Source: Candidatus Heimdallarchaeota archaeon (GTDB taxonomy: Archaea; Asgardarchaeota; Heimdallarchaeia; JABLTI01). From it: a stretch of 64,000 bases of DNA. This document shows positions 50,237 to 58,779 of the stretch, piece by piece. The stretch is taken from the NCBI GenBank assembly GCA_018238155.1, contig JABCTZ010000017.1:62001-126000 (forward strand), read 5' to 3'. The notes under the pieces were generated by a model, which saw only the letters and a program-made list of their open reading frames with translations, did not search any database and had not been told where the DNA came from. The translations under genes were made by a program, and so were the position numbers. Each line of letters begins with the position of its first letter. Positions within the stretch are counted from its first letter, which is position 1.

Positions 50237-52765
50237 ATGGTAAAATCTTTGCCGAAAATTATAATTGTTTTAACACTAATTTTTAGTAGTTTTTTGATGT
50301 TTAACACTGTGGATTTTGGAACTTCTAATAACGACTATAATCAAGAAATCAGTTTTAGAAGTCATAATAAAATAGTAGATAATGATTTGCTTATTTCAGA
50401 CTTTAAGGTTACACCATATGAGCCGAATTTTGAACCTCAAGCAGCTAGAACGGGCGCCCAAAGTTTCGTTGTCATTCTTGTTCATTTCTCTGATTATACA
50501 ACTCCTCGATGGACGCCTGCTGAGCATGAGGATATAATGCAAACAATTGATGATTACTGGGTTAATGCAACTAATGGTTTAATGTCCATTGATTGGGCAG
50601 TTGAAGGATGGTATGATTTAGGAAATAATCTAGCACATTATGCACATCTTACTGGCTCTGGTGCTTTAGATCTGGATGTCAATTGGCATACTATCGCAGA
50701 TGATGCAGTAGCTTTGGCAGATGGTGATGTTGACTTTGCTGCTTTTGATAATATTATTATCATGCTAAGTAATGTTTGGTGGCGTGGCGTAAGCACACTC
50801 GGAACAAAGATAGCAATAAATACTGCTGAAGGTAACTTCAATCGAGAAGCTACACTTGTTGCGGAAAGAGATGGCGATACCGAACAAGCAGTTTGGGGTC
50901 GAGTTGCGCATGAAATGGGTCATTGTTTTCTCTTACAACATACACACGGTAATAGTGCAGCAAAGAATTATGCTAGTTATTATAGCTTAATGGCTCGAGC
51001 TTATCCATCTGCATGTAATATTTATACTATGCTCATCGATAATCATGCAGGCTGGTTTGATGCACCAACGAACGAAGAAGTAATCGCAGCTGGTCAATCA
51101 TTAATGTTTCACGTTAGACCACGACATTTGGACACTACTTTAGATGTTCAATCCTTGAAAGTTCCTTTTTCCGCCACGAAATATTACCGTGTTGAAGTTA
51201 TTGAGCAAAAATCAGAGGATGCTTGGCTGCCTGATGAAGGTGTACTTATTTATCTGGTTGATGAAGGTGATCCTACTAATGATCAATGTACTGATGAGGA
51301 TAGCACTCCAGGTTCCGACCCTGATGTAGTTATAGATTTACAAGATTGTTTATATGATGTAGGTCAAACGTTCACAGATGCAACTAACGATATAACAATA
51401 TCAATAGATCAATTTTCCTTTGATGGCTATGACATATCAGTCACTAATGATGCAGGTGGTTCCATTGATTTAATGATCAATGAATGGGGTGATCCTCCTG
51501 GTTCTCCAGGTCCCTGGGAATCAATAGATATCTACGTTGACAATCCTGTGAATGGTTGGGGTTGGTATAGATACAATGATGGAAATGGTCACAATCCAGT
51601 AGGAAATGGTGATGATCCACTTCTAAATCACGAGAATAGATTGTATGCAAAAATCCATAACATTGGTGATACCGATGCCAGCTCTGTTACTGTTAAATTC
51701 TATGAGAATACTCCTATTGGCGCTGGTGCTTCTGGTTCCTGGACTCTTATTGATACATTAACTGGACTTTACGTTAGCAAACTTTCCACTCAAGAAGTTT
51801 TCGTTCCTTGGACTCCAACATATGCTGTTTCTCCAACAGACACAGGAGTATTAGACATGCACTCTTGTGTTAAAGTTGTTATCGATACTCATCCCTTAGA
51901 AGATACTTCAGGAAATAACGATGCACAAGAAAATATTGACTTCTTTGAAGTAGCACCTGGTTCTCCAATACCTGGTATGATGTATGCTGAAGCAATATAT
52001 GGAACTGTTAGTAAAGATTTCACCATTGTTAATCCTTGGAAAGAAACAAAAGAAATCCATATCAATGTCTTAGGTGTAACTGGTGACTGGACAGTAACTG
52101 GAAATGGAATAGGTGAGTTCCACACTTTTGCATCTAATGAAGCTAAAGTTTTCAGTATTCAAATAACCCCTGGTCCAGATGCTCGTGTAACTGAATCAGT
52201 GCAAGCTGATCTCGTTGCATCTACAAATGTTATGTACGAAAATGAGAATGGTACTTTCGATGGAGACATGCATCTCACACCATTTGGAGGTGTATCATTT
52301 TCTGCAACCATTATGTATCGAAGTAGTTTGAATATTGATGCCACCATAAGAGATGAAAATCATTTCTTGATCAAGGGAGAACTTAATTTCTTGGATGACA
52401 TACCACAGCAGTTATTGCCCGATGCTGACGGTGACCGAATGGTATATCTGCTCATTGAGGAGCTTGATACTGGTGTAATAACAGACACTACGGTTGTTGT
52501 AGATCCATACGGAGATTTCCAACTTGAAGTCATTGGTAAATCAGGCATATACGCAATAAATGCTTATTATGCTGGGACAGGCATAATCACATGTGGTGCT
52601 TCTGTAACACTCATGGTTGATTTAAATGCAAGTACAGTATGGACTAGTACAAGTGGCAGCAGTGATTTTATACCTGGATTTACTTTCTACATTGCACTAA
52701 GTGGTATTCTCCCTATATACATAATAGTAATTATAAAACATAAGAGAAAATTAGCTCTCAGATAA
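50237..52765 (+). CDS. Secreted, C-terminally anchored metallopeptidase
   Basis: An 842-aa exported protein. The signal segment is PKIIIVLTLIFSSFLMFNTV. The zinc site is VAHEMGHCFLLQHTHG (HExxHxxxxxH; H225, E226, H229 and H235), giving the gluzincin/metzincin-like motif seen in M6 immune-inhibitor-A-type peptidases. The rest is beta-rich: a NDAGGSIDLMINEWGDPPGS block resembling CARDB/immunoglobulin-like domains, plus two or more further repeats. It ends with IPGFTFYIALSGILPIYIIV and KHKRKLALR, a membrane anchor with a PGF-like motif before it. It probably degrades proteins at the cell surface; the target is unknown. Confidence 0.85.
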   Translation: MVKSLPKIIIVLTLIFSSFLMFNTVDFGTSNNDYNQEISFRSHNKIVDNDLLISDFKVTPYEPNFEPQAARTGAQSFVVILVHFSDYTTPRWTPAEHEDIMQTIDDYWVNATNGLMSIDWAVEGWYDLGNNLAHYAHLTGSGALDLDVNWHTIADDAVALADGDVDFAAFDNIIIMLSNVWWRGVSTLGTKIAINTAEGNFNREATLVAERDGDTEQAVWGRVAHEMGHCFLLQHTHGNSAAKNYASYYSLMARAYPSACNIYTMLIDNHAGWFDAPTNEEVIAAGQSLMFHVRPRHLDTTLDVQSLKVPFSATKYYRVEVIEQKSEDAWLPDEGVLIYLVDEGDPTNDQCTDEDSTPGSDPDVVIDLQDCLYDVGQTFTDATNDITISIDQFSFDGYDISVTNDAGGSIDLMINEWGDPPGSPGPWESIDIYVDNPVNGWGWYRYNDGNGHNPVGNGDDPLLNHENRLYAKIHNIGDTDASSVTVKFYENTPIGAGASGSWTLIDTLTGLYVSKLSTQEVFVPWTPTYAVSPTDTGVLDMHSCVKVVIDTHPLEDTSGNNDAQENIDFFEVAPGSPIPGMMYAEAIYGTVSKDFTIVNPWKETKEIHINVLGVTGDWTVTGNGIGEFHTFASNEAKVFSIQITPGPDARVTESVQADLVASTNVMYENENGTFDGDMHLTPFGGVSFSATIMYRSSLNIDATIRDENHFLIKGELNFLDDIPQQLLPDADGDRMVYLLIEELDTGVITDTTVVVDPYGDFQLEVIGKSGIYAINAYYAGTGIITCGASVTLMVDLNASTVWTSTSGSSDFIPGFTFYIALSGILPIYIIVIIKHKRKLALR

Positions 52766-52790
52766 AAGTAAAGGTTTAATCCTTTCTTTT
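52765..52790 (+). terminator. Hairpin terminator after the metallopeptidase gene
   Basis: AAAGTAAAGG-tttaat-CCTTTCTTTT forms a hairpin with a mismatch inside, followed by ctcttttttttt. Confidence 0.6.
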
Positions 52791-52905
52791 CTCTTTTTTT
52801 TATTTAAATCATATTTCTATTAAATAGATTATAATGAGTTTTTGACACCCTTTAAATATTGTAAGATACAATATTTATTTAAACAATTATTTGGGAGAAG
52901 ATAGA

Positions 52906-53649
52906 ATGAACCTAAAACGAAAAGGTTACGATAAGCCAATACACTATTTACTAGTTTTCCTACTAATTTTATCATCCGGATTTTTACCTCTAGAGTATTC
53001 TCAGAGTAATCCTATTCCAGTTGATCTTTATGAGGTCAATTTTGAGGATATCCATCAATGGGATATGACCCTTTCAACTGAAGGGAGTTCCTTAACTAGA
53101 GATACTACACTAAATCATTCCATGGAAAACACTGGAAAATTAATAGGTAGAACAGTTTGTTATTATGATTTTACTAAAAATAGAGCTAGCGGAGAACCGA
53201 TAAGTTTCAAAAATTCTCGATCTGTTGAATTTGGTTGGTATTTCACAAACATCAGCAGTAATTATGTTGCAGTGATGCTTAACTATTCAGACACTCAAGT
53301 TTATTTTGTAGCCAATTTTTCAGGTGAATATTCGAATAGCAGTTCTGAATATTGGTTTCTGCGCAATAATGATACTACTACCGAAAGTTGGTATGAACAT
53401 CATTTATCCCTAGATTCTTTTGGTGATCTGTTATATGGTGTTGCTATTATCAATAGTGGTTATGATAATGGGGTAAATTTGGAACCTTGTAACCAGACAA
53501 CAAATTTCGCTTACATCAACATAACACATTTCGGTGAGGGGTGGACACCTCCATTAGCAATTCCAATATTTCCAATAATAATCGGACTAGTAATTATTGG
53601 AATCACGAGTTCAAAATTTGTGCTTAAAAAATCGAAAGAAAAGAAATGA
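52906..53649 (+). CDS. Secreted, C-terminally anchored surface protein
   Basis: Not recognised. From ATG 52906 (GGGAGAAG 6 nt upstream): signal segment HYLLVFLLILSSGFLPL, an ectodomain of about 180 residues with many N-x-S/T sites (NHSMEN, NISSN, NYSDT, NFSGEYSNSS, NDTTTES, NQTTN, NITHF), a final helix (IPIFPIIIGLVIIGITS) and a KKSKEKK tail. A concanavalin-like beta-sandwich is possible (VEFGWYFTNISSNYVAVMLN). About 247 aa. The surface location follows from the topology. Confidence 0.65.
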   Translation: MNLKRKGYDKPIHYLLVFLLILSSGFLPLEYSQSNPIPVDLYEVNFEDIHQWDMTLSTEGSSLTRDTTLNHSMENTGKLIGRTVCYYDFTKNRASGEPISFKNSRSVEFGWYFTNISSNYVAVMLNYSDTQVYFVANFSGEYSNSSSEYWFLRNNDTTTESWYEHHLSLDSFGDLLYGVAIINSGYDNGVNLEPCNQTTNFAYINITHFGEGWTPPLAIPIFPIIIGLVIIGITSSKFVLKKSKEKK

Positions 53650-53949
53650 AAACTTCTTTTCTTATATTTTTCCATAATAACAAATCCATTCTTCTATTTG
53701 TTAATATTAGTAACATTGTTCACTATATGAAAGCATGTTGATACGTAGTGACCAACAACTAACCAATAGAATCACTCTTCAGCATATTTTCGTTTAAGAA
53801 CATCGTCAATATTCAATGTATATAGCCTTACAGAGAATATACTTACCAAAATTATCTGGAAATAGTGGACAATAGCCTATTTGCTAAAAAAATATACTCT
53901 CTGAATCCAATAGTTTTAGTTGATAACCAAAAATGATGGTGGTCAATCA
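53650..53949. other. Intergenic region with no supported gene
   Basis: 300 bp of AT-rich sequence after the surface protein gene. I see no hairpin or coding frame that can be supported. Confidence 0.4.
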
Positions 53950-54090
53950 ATGCAAACAAAGGACAGAATAATATCGAAAAAAGAAATTAAGGACGTAATA
54001 CTAATTATAATTATTACTGGTATACTGTTACTATTAGCTCTTGCTTTAGATGTAAGTCATCACTTTCCTAATCTATGGTTTTGGGATTAA
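53950..54090 (+). CDS. 46-aa single-pass membrane peptide
   Basis: A short frame with the expected build of a membrane micropeptide: a basic start MQTKDRIISKKEIKD, a hydrophobic helix VILIIIITGILLLLALAL, and an aromatic end DVSHHFPNLWFWD. It starts at ATG 53950, with ggtggtc just upstream as a weak ribosome-binding site. No family is recognised; only the topology can be suggested. Confidence 0.45.
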   Translation: MQTKDRIISKKEIKDVILIIIITGILLLLALALDVSHHFPNLWFWD

Positions 54091-54400
54091 ACAATAATCA
54101 CTTTTTGTATAAAGTAATTAATTTTGCTACTGAATAAAGTCTTATGCAATTTTTTAGATGAAATAAAAATAGATACAAACTTCGAAAAACTTCTTGACGA
54201 GATTTTGTTCTTTGAGTTTGGCATTTCTATTATTGGGGAGAGGGTTCCTACGGCTTGGGAAATGAAAAATCATTTATCGAGGAATCTCAAACGAAAAATT
54301 TTTTGTGTAACCAATTCTTTTAATAAATTAACAATACTTTCATCAAACAAAAGTTATATATTTGGAAAAAGCTGTTTTTATTTTAAAGGAGGAGGAAACT
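54091..54400. other. Intergenic region with a doubtful reading frame
   Basis: A reading frame from 54124 to 54552 is open here, but it overlaps the strongly supported gene that starts at 54401 in another frame and shows no motif or ribosome-binding site. Apart from the GGAGGAGG site of the next gene (54388-54395), nothing else is supported. Confidence 0.4.
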
Positions 54401-55225
54401 TTGTACAAAATCAATTACAAAAGAAAATTCTCAAAATTACTATTTCTAGGATTAATATTGGTACTAGTACCAAGCACTTTAGTAAAATCAGCCAATCTAA
54501 AAGCAACTATTTATTCTTATCCTGCAGACCCTATACCGACAATCGATGGTAAGATATCTGCTGGTGAATGGACTGTTGCAGGAACACCTGAAGAAACAAA
54601 ATTATATGATTTATCTGATCAATATAATCCACATATTGTCATTTATTTGAGATCTGTTTATTCAGAAGAAAAAGTCTTATATCTTGCTATAGAAATTCCT
54701 GATACACTAGTGGATGGAAGTGATGAATTTATAATTGCCTTTAATTCGAGTGATACACCTTTAGCTCTAAGTGCTCCTACTTCTGGAATTGCCTTTGATG
54801 ACGACCATGATGCTAAAAAGCTCAAGATTGAGAGCAATGATTACATTGATGCTTTCACATCAGGGACTGGTTTTAGTCTCAATGATGATGTATCTGTTAG
54901 CGGAACGAATGATGGTCTGGGAAAGTGTACTAACAATGTTACGCATGTGATTATTGAATTCGAGATACCATTTGATTCAGGCGATTCTCACGGTCGAGAT
55001 ATAGCAGTAAATGTTGGTGATGATGAAGAAATATTTCTCTACTATCGGGATGGAGACAATGAAACAACATACTCTCACTGGTTGGTAGAACTAGTTGAGT
55101 ATGACTATTGTAGAATACATATTGGTTTACCCCCTGCTTTTACAGGGATTCCATTCTGGATATTTGCAACATCTCTTGCGAGTATCTTTATTATTGCTTC
55201 ATTCATTAAGAAGAAGAAAAAGTGA
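54401..55225 (+). CDS. Secreted, C-terminally anchored protein with DOMON/CBM9-like domain
   Basis: It starts with TTG 54401 just after the strong ribosome-binding site GGAGGAGG. The signal segment is FSKLLFLGLILVLVPSTLV. The ectodomain begins PIPTIDGKISAGEWTVAG and continues HIVIYLRSVYSEEKVLYLAI, the strand pattern of carbohydrate-binding CBM9/DOMON-type domains. It ends in the helix IPFWIFATSLASIFIIASFI and KKKKK. About 274 aa. Sugar, heme or other ligand binding is possible but not shown. The next gene is tRNA-Arg. Confidence 0.75.
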   Translation: MYKINYKRKFSKLLFLGLILVLVPSTLVKSANLKATIYSYPADPIPTIDGKISAGEWTVAGTPEETKLYDLSDQYNPHIVIYLRSVYSEEKVLYLAIEIPDTLVDGSDEFIIAFNSSDTPLALSAPTSGIAFDDDHDAKKLKIESNDYIDAFTSGTGFSLNDDVSVSGTNDGLGKCTNNVTHVIIEFEIPFDSGDSHGRDIAVNVGDDEEIFLYYRDGDNETTYSHWLVELVEYDYCRIHIGLPPAFTGIPFWIFATSLASIFIIASFIKKKKK

Positions 55226-55360
55226 GATACATCTGAACAACTGAAAGCTGAAGGAACTTACCCTTTAGCTAGTTATTTTTTTAATAATTCTTTTTTTCTT
55301 CTCACCGTAAGTATTTTAAATGGAAACTGAAAGGAAAAAGATAATCAATAATAATAAGCT

Positions 55361-55466
55361 AGGCCTGTAGCGCAGTTAGGATAGCGCACTTGCCTTCTAA
55401 TCAGTTCACTTGGTGATCTGAGAAGTAAGTAAGGGGTCGAGGGTTCAAATCCCTCCAGGCCTGCCA
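55361..55466 (+). tRNA. tRNA-Arg (anticodon UCU) with a 28-nt intron
   Basis: The acceptor stem AGGCCTG pairs with CAGGCCT before discriminator G73 and an encoded CCA. The D arm is GCGC-AGTTAGGATA-GCGC, and the T arm GAGGG-TTCAAAT-CCCTC is intact. The anticodon loop is CTTCTAA with anticodon TCT (55396-55398), and the anticodon stem is CTTGC/GTAAG with one G-T pair. The intron (55400-55427) sits at the canonical 37/38 site. The precursor forms a textbook bulge-helix-bulge: TAA bulge (55398-55400), CTTC/GAAG 4-bp helix, TAA bulge (55426-55428), flanked by TCAG/CTGA inside the intron. A1-U72 is uncommon for archaeal tRNA-Arg. Confidence 0.95.
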
Positions 55467-55546
55467 TTTTAATTTTAGTTATGAAACAATTTCATTTTAC
55501 CATAAATTCTTTTACTTGCATTATTTTATATTTGAATGGTGTCGTA

Positions 55547-56500
55547 ATGATTAAGCTAAAAGCATTAACTTCTAACCATATTTCAGACATTGTTCATTTA
55601 ATCCTAAACAAGTGTAAACAAGCGAATTTAATTTTTCCTAATCTCTTTGATCAAATACCAATTGAAACGAAACTATCCTCTATGCTCGACGATTTTTTTG
55701 TGAAAAATTCTGGATATGGTGCTTTTCGGAAAAATGAACTGGTGTCATTTCTTCTCGGATTTTCAGGTATACCTCATCTAAAGGGACAAGAACAGGGAAT
55801 TTACATTCCGTTATGGGGGCATTATCAATCTAACATTGACGATCAACAGTTTTTCCTTCTCTACCGCACTCTTGCTCAAGAAATTGTTAATGACGGTGTT
55901 TTTAATCATATCATAACCTATTTGCCAAATAATCCCCTCCTCCAAGAGCAATTATTCACTTTAGGTTTTGGTCTCTTGGTTATTGATGCTATTAGACCTA
56001 TGGAATTAATTTCCACTAAACCTCTCCAATCAAAATTCGTTGTAAGGTCTATGACATCAGATGATCATAATGATGTTAATCAACTCGAAATTGATTTAAG
56101 TTCAAATTTGCAAACAAGTCCTACTTTTCTTCATTCATCCCTATCTGGTCAATCTTCTCCTTTGAGCGATTTTATCAGTGATAAAAACCAGACTTTTGTT
56201 GTCGAATTTGAGGATAAGATTGTAGCTGCTACACGTTGCGTCCTTGGTTCTAGTAATTTAGATCTTCTAGACCACTCCCAAACAATAGCAATAAATTTTG
56301 CAAATACTTATCCAGAATTCAGAGGGATGGGTTTAGGAACGCATTTAGTAAATGAAGTTCTCAAATGGGGTCAAACTCATCAATCTACTAGATGTACCGT
56401 AGATTTTGAATCAGCTAATCTGATTGCAACTCGGTTCTGGTTGTCCCTTTTTACTCCCATTGGTTTTAGTGCTATTCGCAAAATGGATAATCGTCTCTAA
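55547..56500 (+). CDS. GNAT-family N-acetyltransferase
   Basis: From MIKLKALTSNHISDIVHLIL (ATG 55547) to the C-terminus, about 317 aa. The second half has the GNAT acetyl-CoA-binding core: ANTYPEFRGMGLGTHLVNEV with R-G-x-G-x-G-like spacing and the following KWGQTHQSTRCTVDFESANL. The first half resembles a degenerate GNAT domain (VSFLLGFSGIPHLKGQEQGI), so this is a two-domain protein. It transfers acetyl from acetyl-CoA to an amine; the acceptor is unknown. It lies 80 bp after the tRNA. Confidence 0.75.
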   Translation: MIKLKALTSNHISDIVHLILNKCKQANLIFPNLFDQIPIETKLSSMLDDFFVKNSGYGAFRKNELVSFLLGFSGIPHLKGQEQGIYIPLWGHYQSNIDDQQFFLLYRTLAQEIVNDGVFNHIITYLPNNPLLQEQLFTLGFGLLVIDAIRPMELISTKPLQSKFVVRSMTSDDHNDVNQLEIDLSSNLQTSPTFLHSSLSGQSSPLSDFISDKNQTFVVEFEDKIVAATRCVLGSSNLDLLDHSQTIAINFANTYPEFRGMGLGTHLVNEVLKWGQTHQSTRCTVDFESANLIATRFWLSLFTPIGFSAIRKMDNRL

Positions 56501-56611
56501 TTATCTTTTCTAGTCATTTACTATTTTTTTGTGTGGAAATTACTGAATTTGTGCATGTTTTGTAATTATTATTTATATTCTATATTGATTGTTTATTAGC
56601 TTGGGATTATT

Positions 56612-57697
56612 ATGAAAAAAGTATTGCAAATTTGGCCTTTGATTTTGAATAAAATAGAAACAAGTAATGTTAAAGAAACATATTTCTTTGATTTTAGTGA
56701 TAATAAAGACGAAACTTGTGCTCTCCAGATAAGTAAAGGAACATGTCAATTTATTGATGGTGTGCCGGAAAATTATACTATTAAGATTACTGTTGAGACT
56801 AAGGACTGGATATCAATCTTATCGAAGGAACAATTGATTGAAGATGTTATTGCCGACGGAAAATTAACTATCGAAGGCGATGATAAGAAATTAACCAAAT
56901 TTGAACAATATTTTTCTGGTGATCCCGATTGTCTACAATTCAAATCTAGTAACTATGTAATGACTGAGAATGAGAAAGAATTGGAAGAAGGAAAATGGAC
57001 TAAACCACGAAAAATCTTAGCACTAATTGGTTCTCCAAGAAAAGACAGAGGTGCTACAACAATGGTTTATTCATTTCTCAAGCAAGGATTGGATGACTGT
57101 GATTGTGAAATTGATACCATCTATTTAGCTGATTTAGAAAATAAGACCTGTAAGGGATGTTTTACTTGCTGGAATGGAAAAGATAAGAAATGTGTCTATA
57201 GTGATGATGTTAATGATTTAATTCTTAAAATACCGACCTATGATTTACTGATACTTGCAGCACCTGTTTATATTGATGGTCTTCCTGGTGCGCTGAAAAA
57301 TTTTATTGATAGAATGCTTTGTCTACTCGCTCCCGAATTTATTATAAAAGACGATCATTGTCGACATCCCAGTAGATATCCAAGGATGCCTCATCTTCTC
57401 TTAGTATCCACTTGTGGATTCACAGAATTTGATAATTTCTCTCCAATGATAGAACATGTAGAAGAAATTTGTAAAAATATGCATTTCTCTTATATTGGTG
57501 AAGTACTCCCACCAACTGCTTGGTTGATGACAGTTCCAAATCTACAACCTTTATACTTGCCTGTTATTGAAGCTATAAAACAAGCTGGTAAAGATATTTT
57601 TACTTCAGGTAAAATTTCAGAGGATCTCTATAAGCAAATCACTAAACCTATCTTATCCCGTGGACAAATTTTTGCTTTCTATAATCGTGACCTATAG
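56612..57697 (+). CDS. SCP2-like domain fused to an iron-sulfur flavoprotein (FMN reductase-like)
   Basis: Residues 1-105 resemble the SCP2 (sterol carrier) fold: FDFSDNKDETCALQISKG, NYTIKITVETKDWISILSKE and ADGKLTIEGDDKKLTKFEQY. Residues about 130-330 form a flavodoxin-like FMN-binding domain: ILALIGSPRKDRGATTMVYS, then CKGCFTCW (a C-x2-C-x2-C-like cluster) and LLILAAPVYIDGLPGALKNF. The flavoprotein half is of the NADPH-dependent FMN reductase / iron-sulfur flavoprotein type. The fusion suggests redox chemistry on a bound hydrophobic substrate, but that is inference. 361 aa. Confidence 0.8.
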   Translation: MKKVLQIWPLILNKIETSNVKETYFFDFSDNKDETCALQISKGTCQFIDGVPENYTIKITVETKDWISILSKEQLIEDVIADGKLTIEGDDKKLTKFEQYFSGDPDCLQFKSSNYVMTENEKELEEGKWTKPRKILALIGSPRKDRGATTMVYSFLKQGLDDCDCEIDTIYLADLENKTCKGCFTCWNGKDKKCVYSDDVNDLILKIPTYDLLILAAPVYIDGLPGALKNFIDRMLCLLAPEFIIKDDHCRHPSRYPRMPHLLLVSTCGFTEFDNFSPMIEHVEEICKNMHFSYIGEVLPPTAWLMTVPNLQPLYLPVIEAIKQAGKDIFTSGKISEDLYKQITKPILSRGQIFAFYNRDL

Positions 57698-57728
57698 TTA
57701 ATTTACATATAGAAATTGCTTGAAAAAT

Positions 57729-57758
57729 TCTCTCTTATTGGATATATTGTGGGAGAGA
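57729..57758. terminator. Shared hairpin between convergent genes
   Basis: TCTCTC ... GAGAGA forms a 6-bp stem between the ends of two convergent genes, so it could serve both strands. Confidence 0.35.
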
Positions 57759-57775
57759 CAGATTGTATCGAAGAT

Positions 57776-58627
57776 CTAAATCTTCTTTACAAAATACTCT
57801 AGTTTCTTTAACCATAAGTCAGCATTGTTACTATTTCTTTCATTTATCACATACCAGTGTGCAAGCGTTGCAATTGCAAACCCCTTCCAAGTATTCACTT
57901 CTCGTTGCAAATGCAGAGGAGGATGTACCTTTGAATATTCTTTAGCATAAGCTAAATCAAAATAGATTGAACCCTTAGTAGCAAACTCCCAATCAATAAT
58001 AGCATACTTTGCTTCTTGTTCTTTGGCAGTAGGATAGACTTGGAGAATGTTGCCTTCGTGAAAGTCTCCATGAATTAAGTGAGTACCAGCTAATTTTGTC
58101 TTTTTTTGTTGATCTAAGAACTCGGTAATCAATTCCAAATACATTCCCCACTTTTCCTCATTTTCTTGTTCTTTGTTTAGAGGTTGGGTTAATTTCTTTA
58201 CTACATCTTGCTCAAATGAAAATTTAGCTGGAATGTGTTTACTTGCTTTCTTCATAATCTCAATTAATTCAATCACTAACTGAAAATCTAGATAGGGTTT
58301 CATACTTGAAAATGCTTGGCCATGAATCCAAGATAATGCTCGAATAGAACACCCAGCTTCTACAGAGGTCCACTCATCAATTATTTCTGGAATAATAATC
58401 AATTGCTCATCTGTATGCCTTTTTTTTACTACTTTTGCGATTGCTTTTAGAGCCATTCCTTCTCGCTCGAAACGATTTTGATAATAATCATTGTCTGGAT
58501 AAATACGAAAAATCACTTTTTGCTCTTTATATTTGCCAGTAAATTTCTGGATTGATTCTCCTAATATCAGAGGATGTATATCATTAGCATTAGTAATTTC
58601 TGCCAATTGATCAGCTGTCAAATTCAT
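57776..58627 (-). CDS. Aminoglycoside phosphotransferase-like kinase
   Basis: A protein-kinase-like phosphotransferase. The catalytic loop is LIHGDFHEGNILQ (HGD-F-H-x-x-N), and the metal-binding Asp follows in YAIIDWEFATKGSIYFDLAY. An N-terminal lobe has YKEQKVIFRIYP, with a less clear nucleotide lysine. The family includes aminoglycoside, choline and homoserine kinases; the substrate cannot be given. About 283 aa from ATG 58627. It is convergent with the SCP2-flavoprotein gene and divergent from the S9 peptidase gene. Confidence 0.85.
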   Translation of the reverse strand: MNLTADQLAEITNANDIHPLILGESIQKFTGKYKEQKVIFRIYPDNDYYQNRFEREGMALKAIAKVVKKRHTDEQLIIIPEIIDEWTSVEAGCSIRALSWIHGQAFSSMKPYLDFQLVIELIEIMKKASKHIPAKFSFEQDVVKKLTQPLNKEQENEEKWGMYLELITEFLDQQKKTKLAGTHLIHGDFHEGNILQVYPTAKEQEAKYAIIDWEFATKGSIYFDLAYAKEYSKVHPPLHLQREVNTWKGFAIATLAHWYVINERNSNNADLWLKKLEYFVKKI

Positions 58628-58779
58628 ATTCTTACCAAACCTCTCAATACTGCATACTTCATCTTTAGCTTGATTTTGTTAGCGATTAGATGACTAATTA
58701 ATATTTTTGGATGTAAAGAAAAAGACTTTAGTCTATTTTAACTAGATAGTATATGTTAAAATGTTCCGAGAGATGACTA

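Noticed and set aside
54124-54552. A 142-codon frame on the plus strand
   Set aside because: It overlaps the strongly supported gene starting at 54401 in another frame, has no ribosome-binding site and shows no motif or plausible protein composition.
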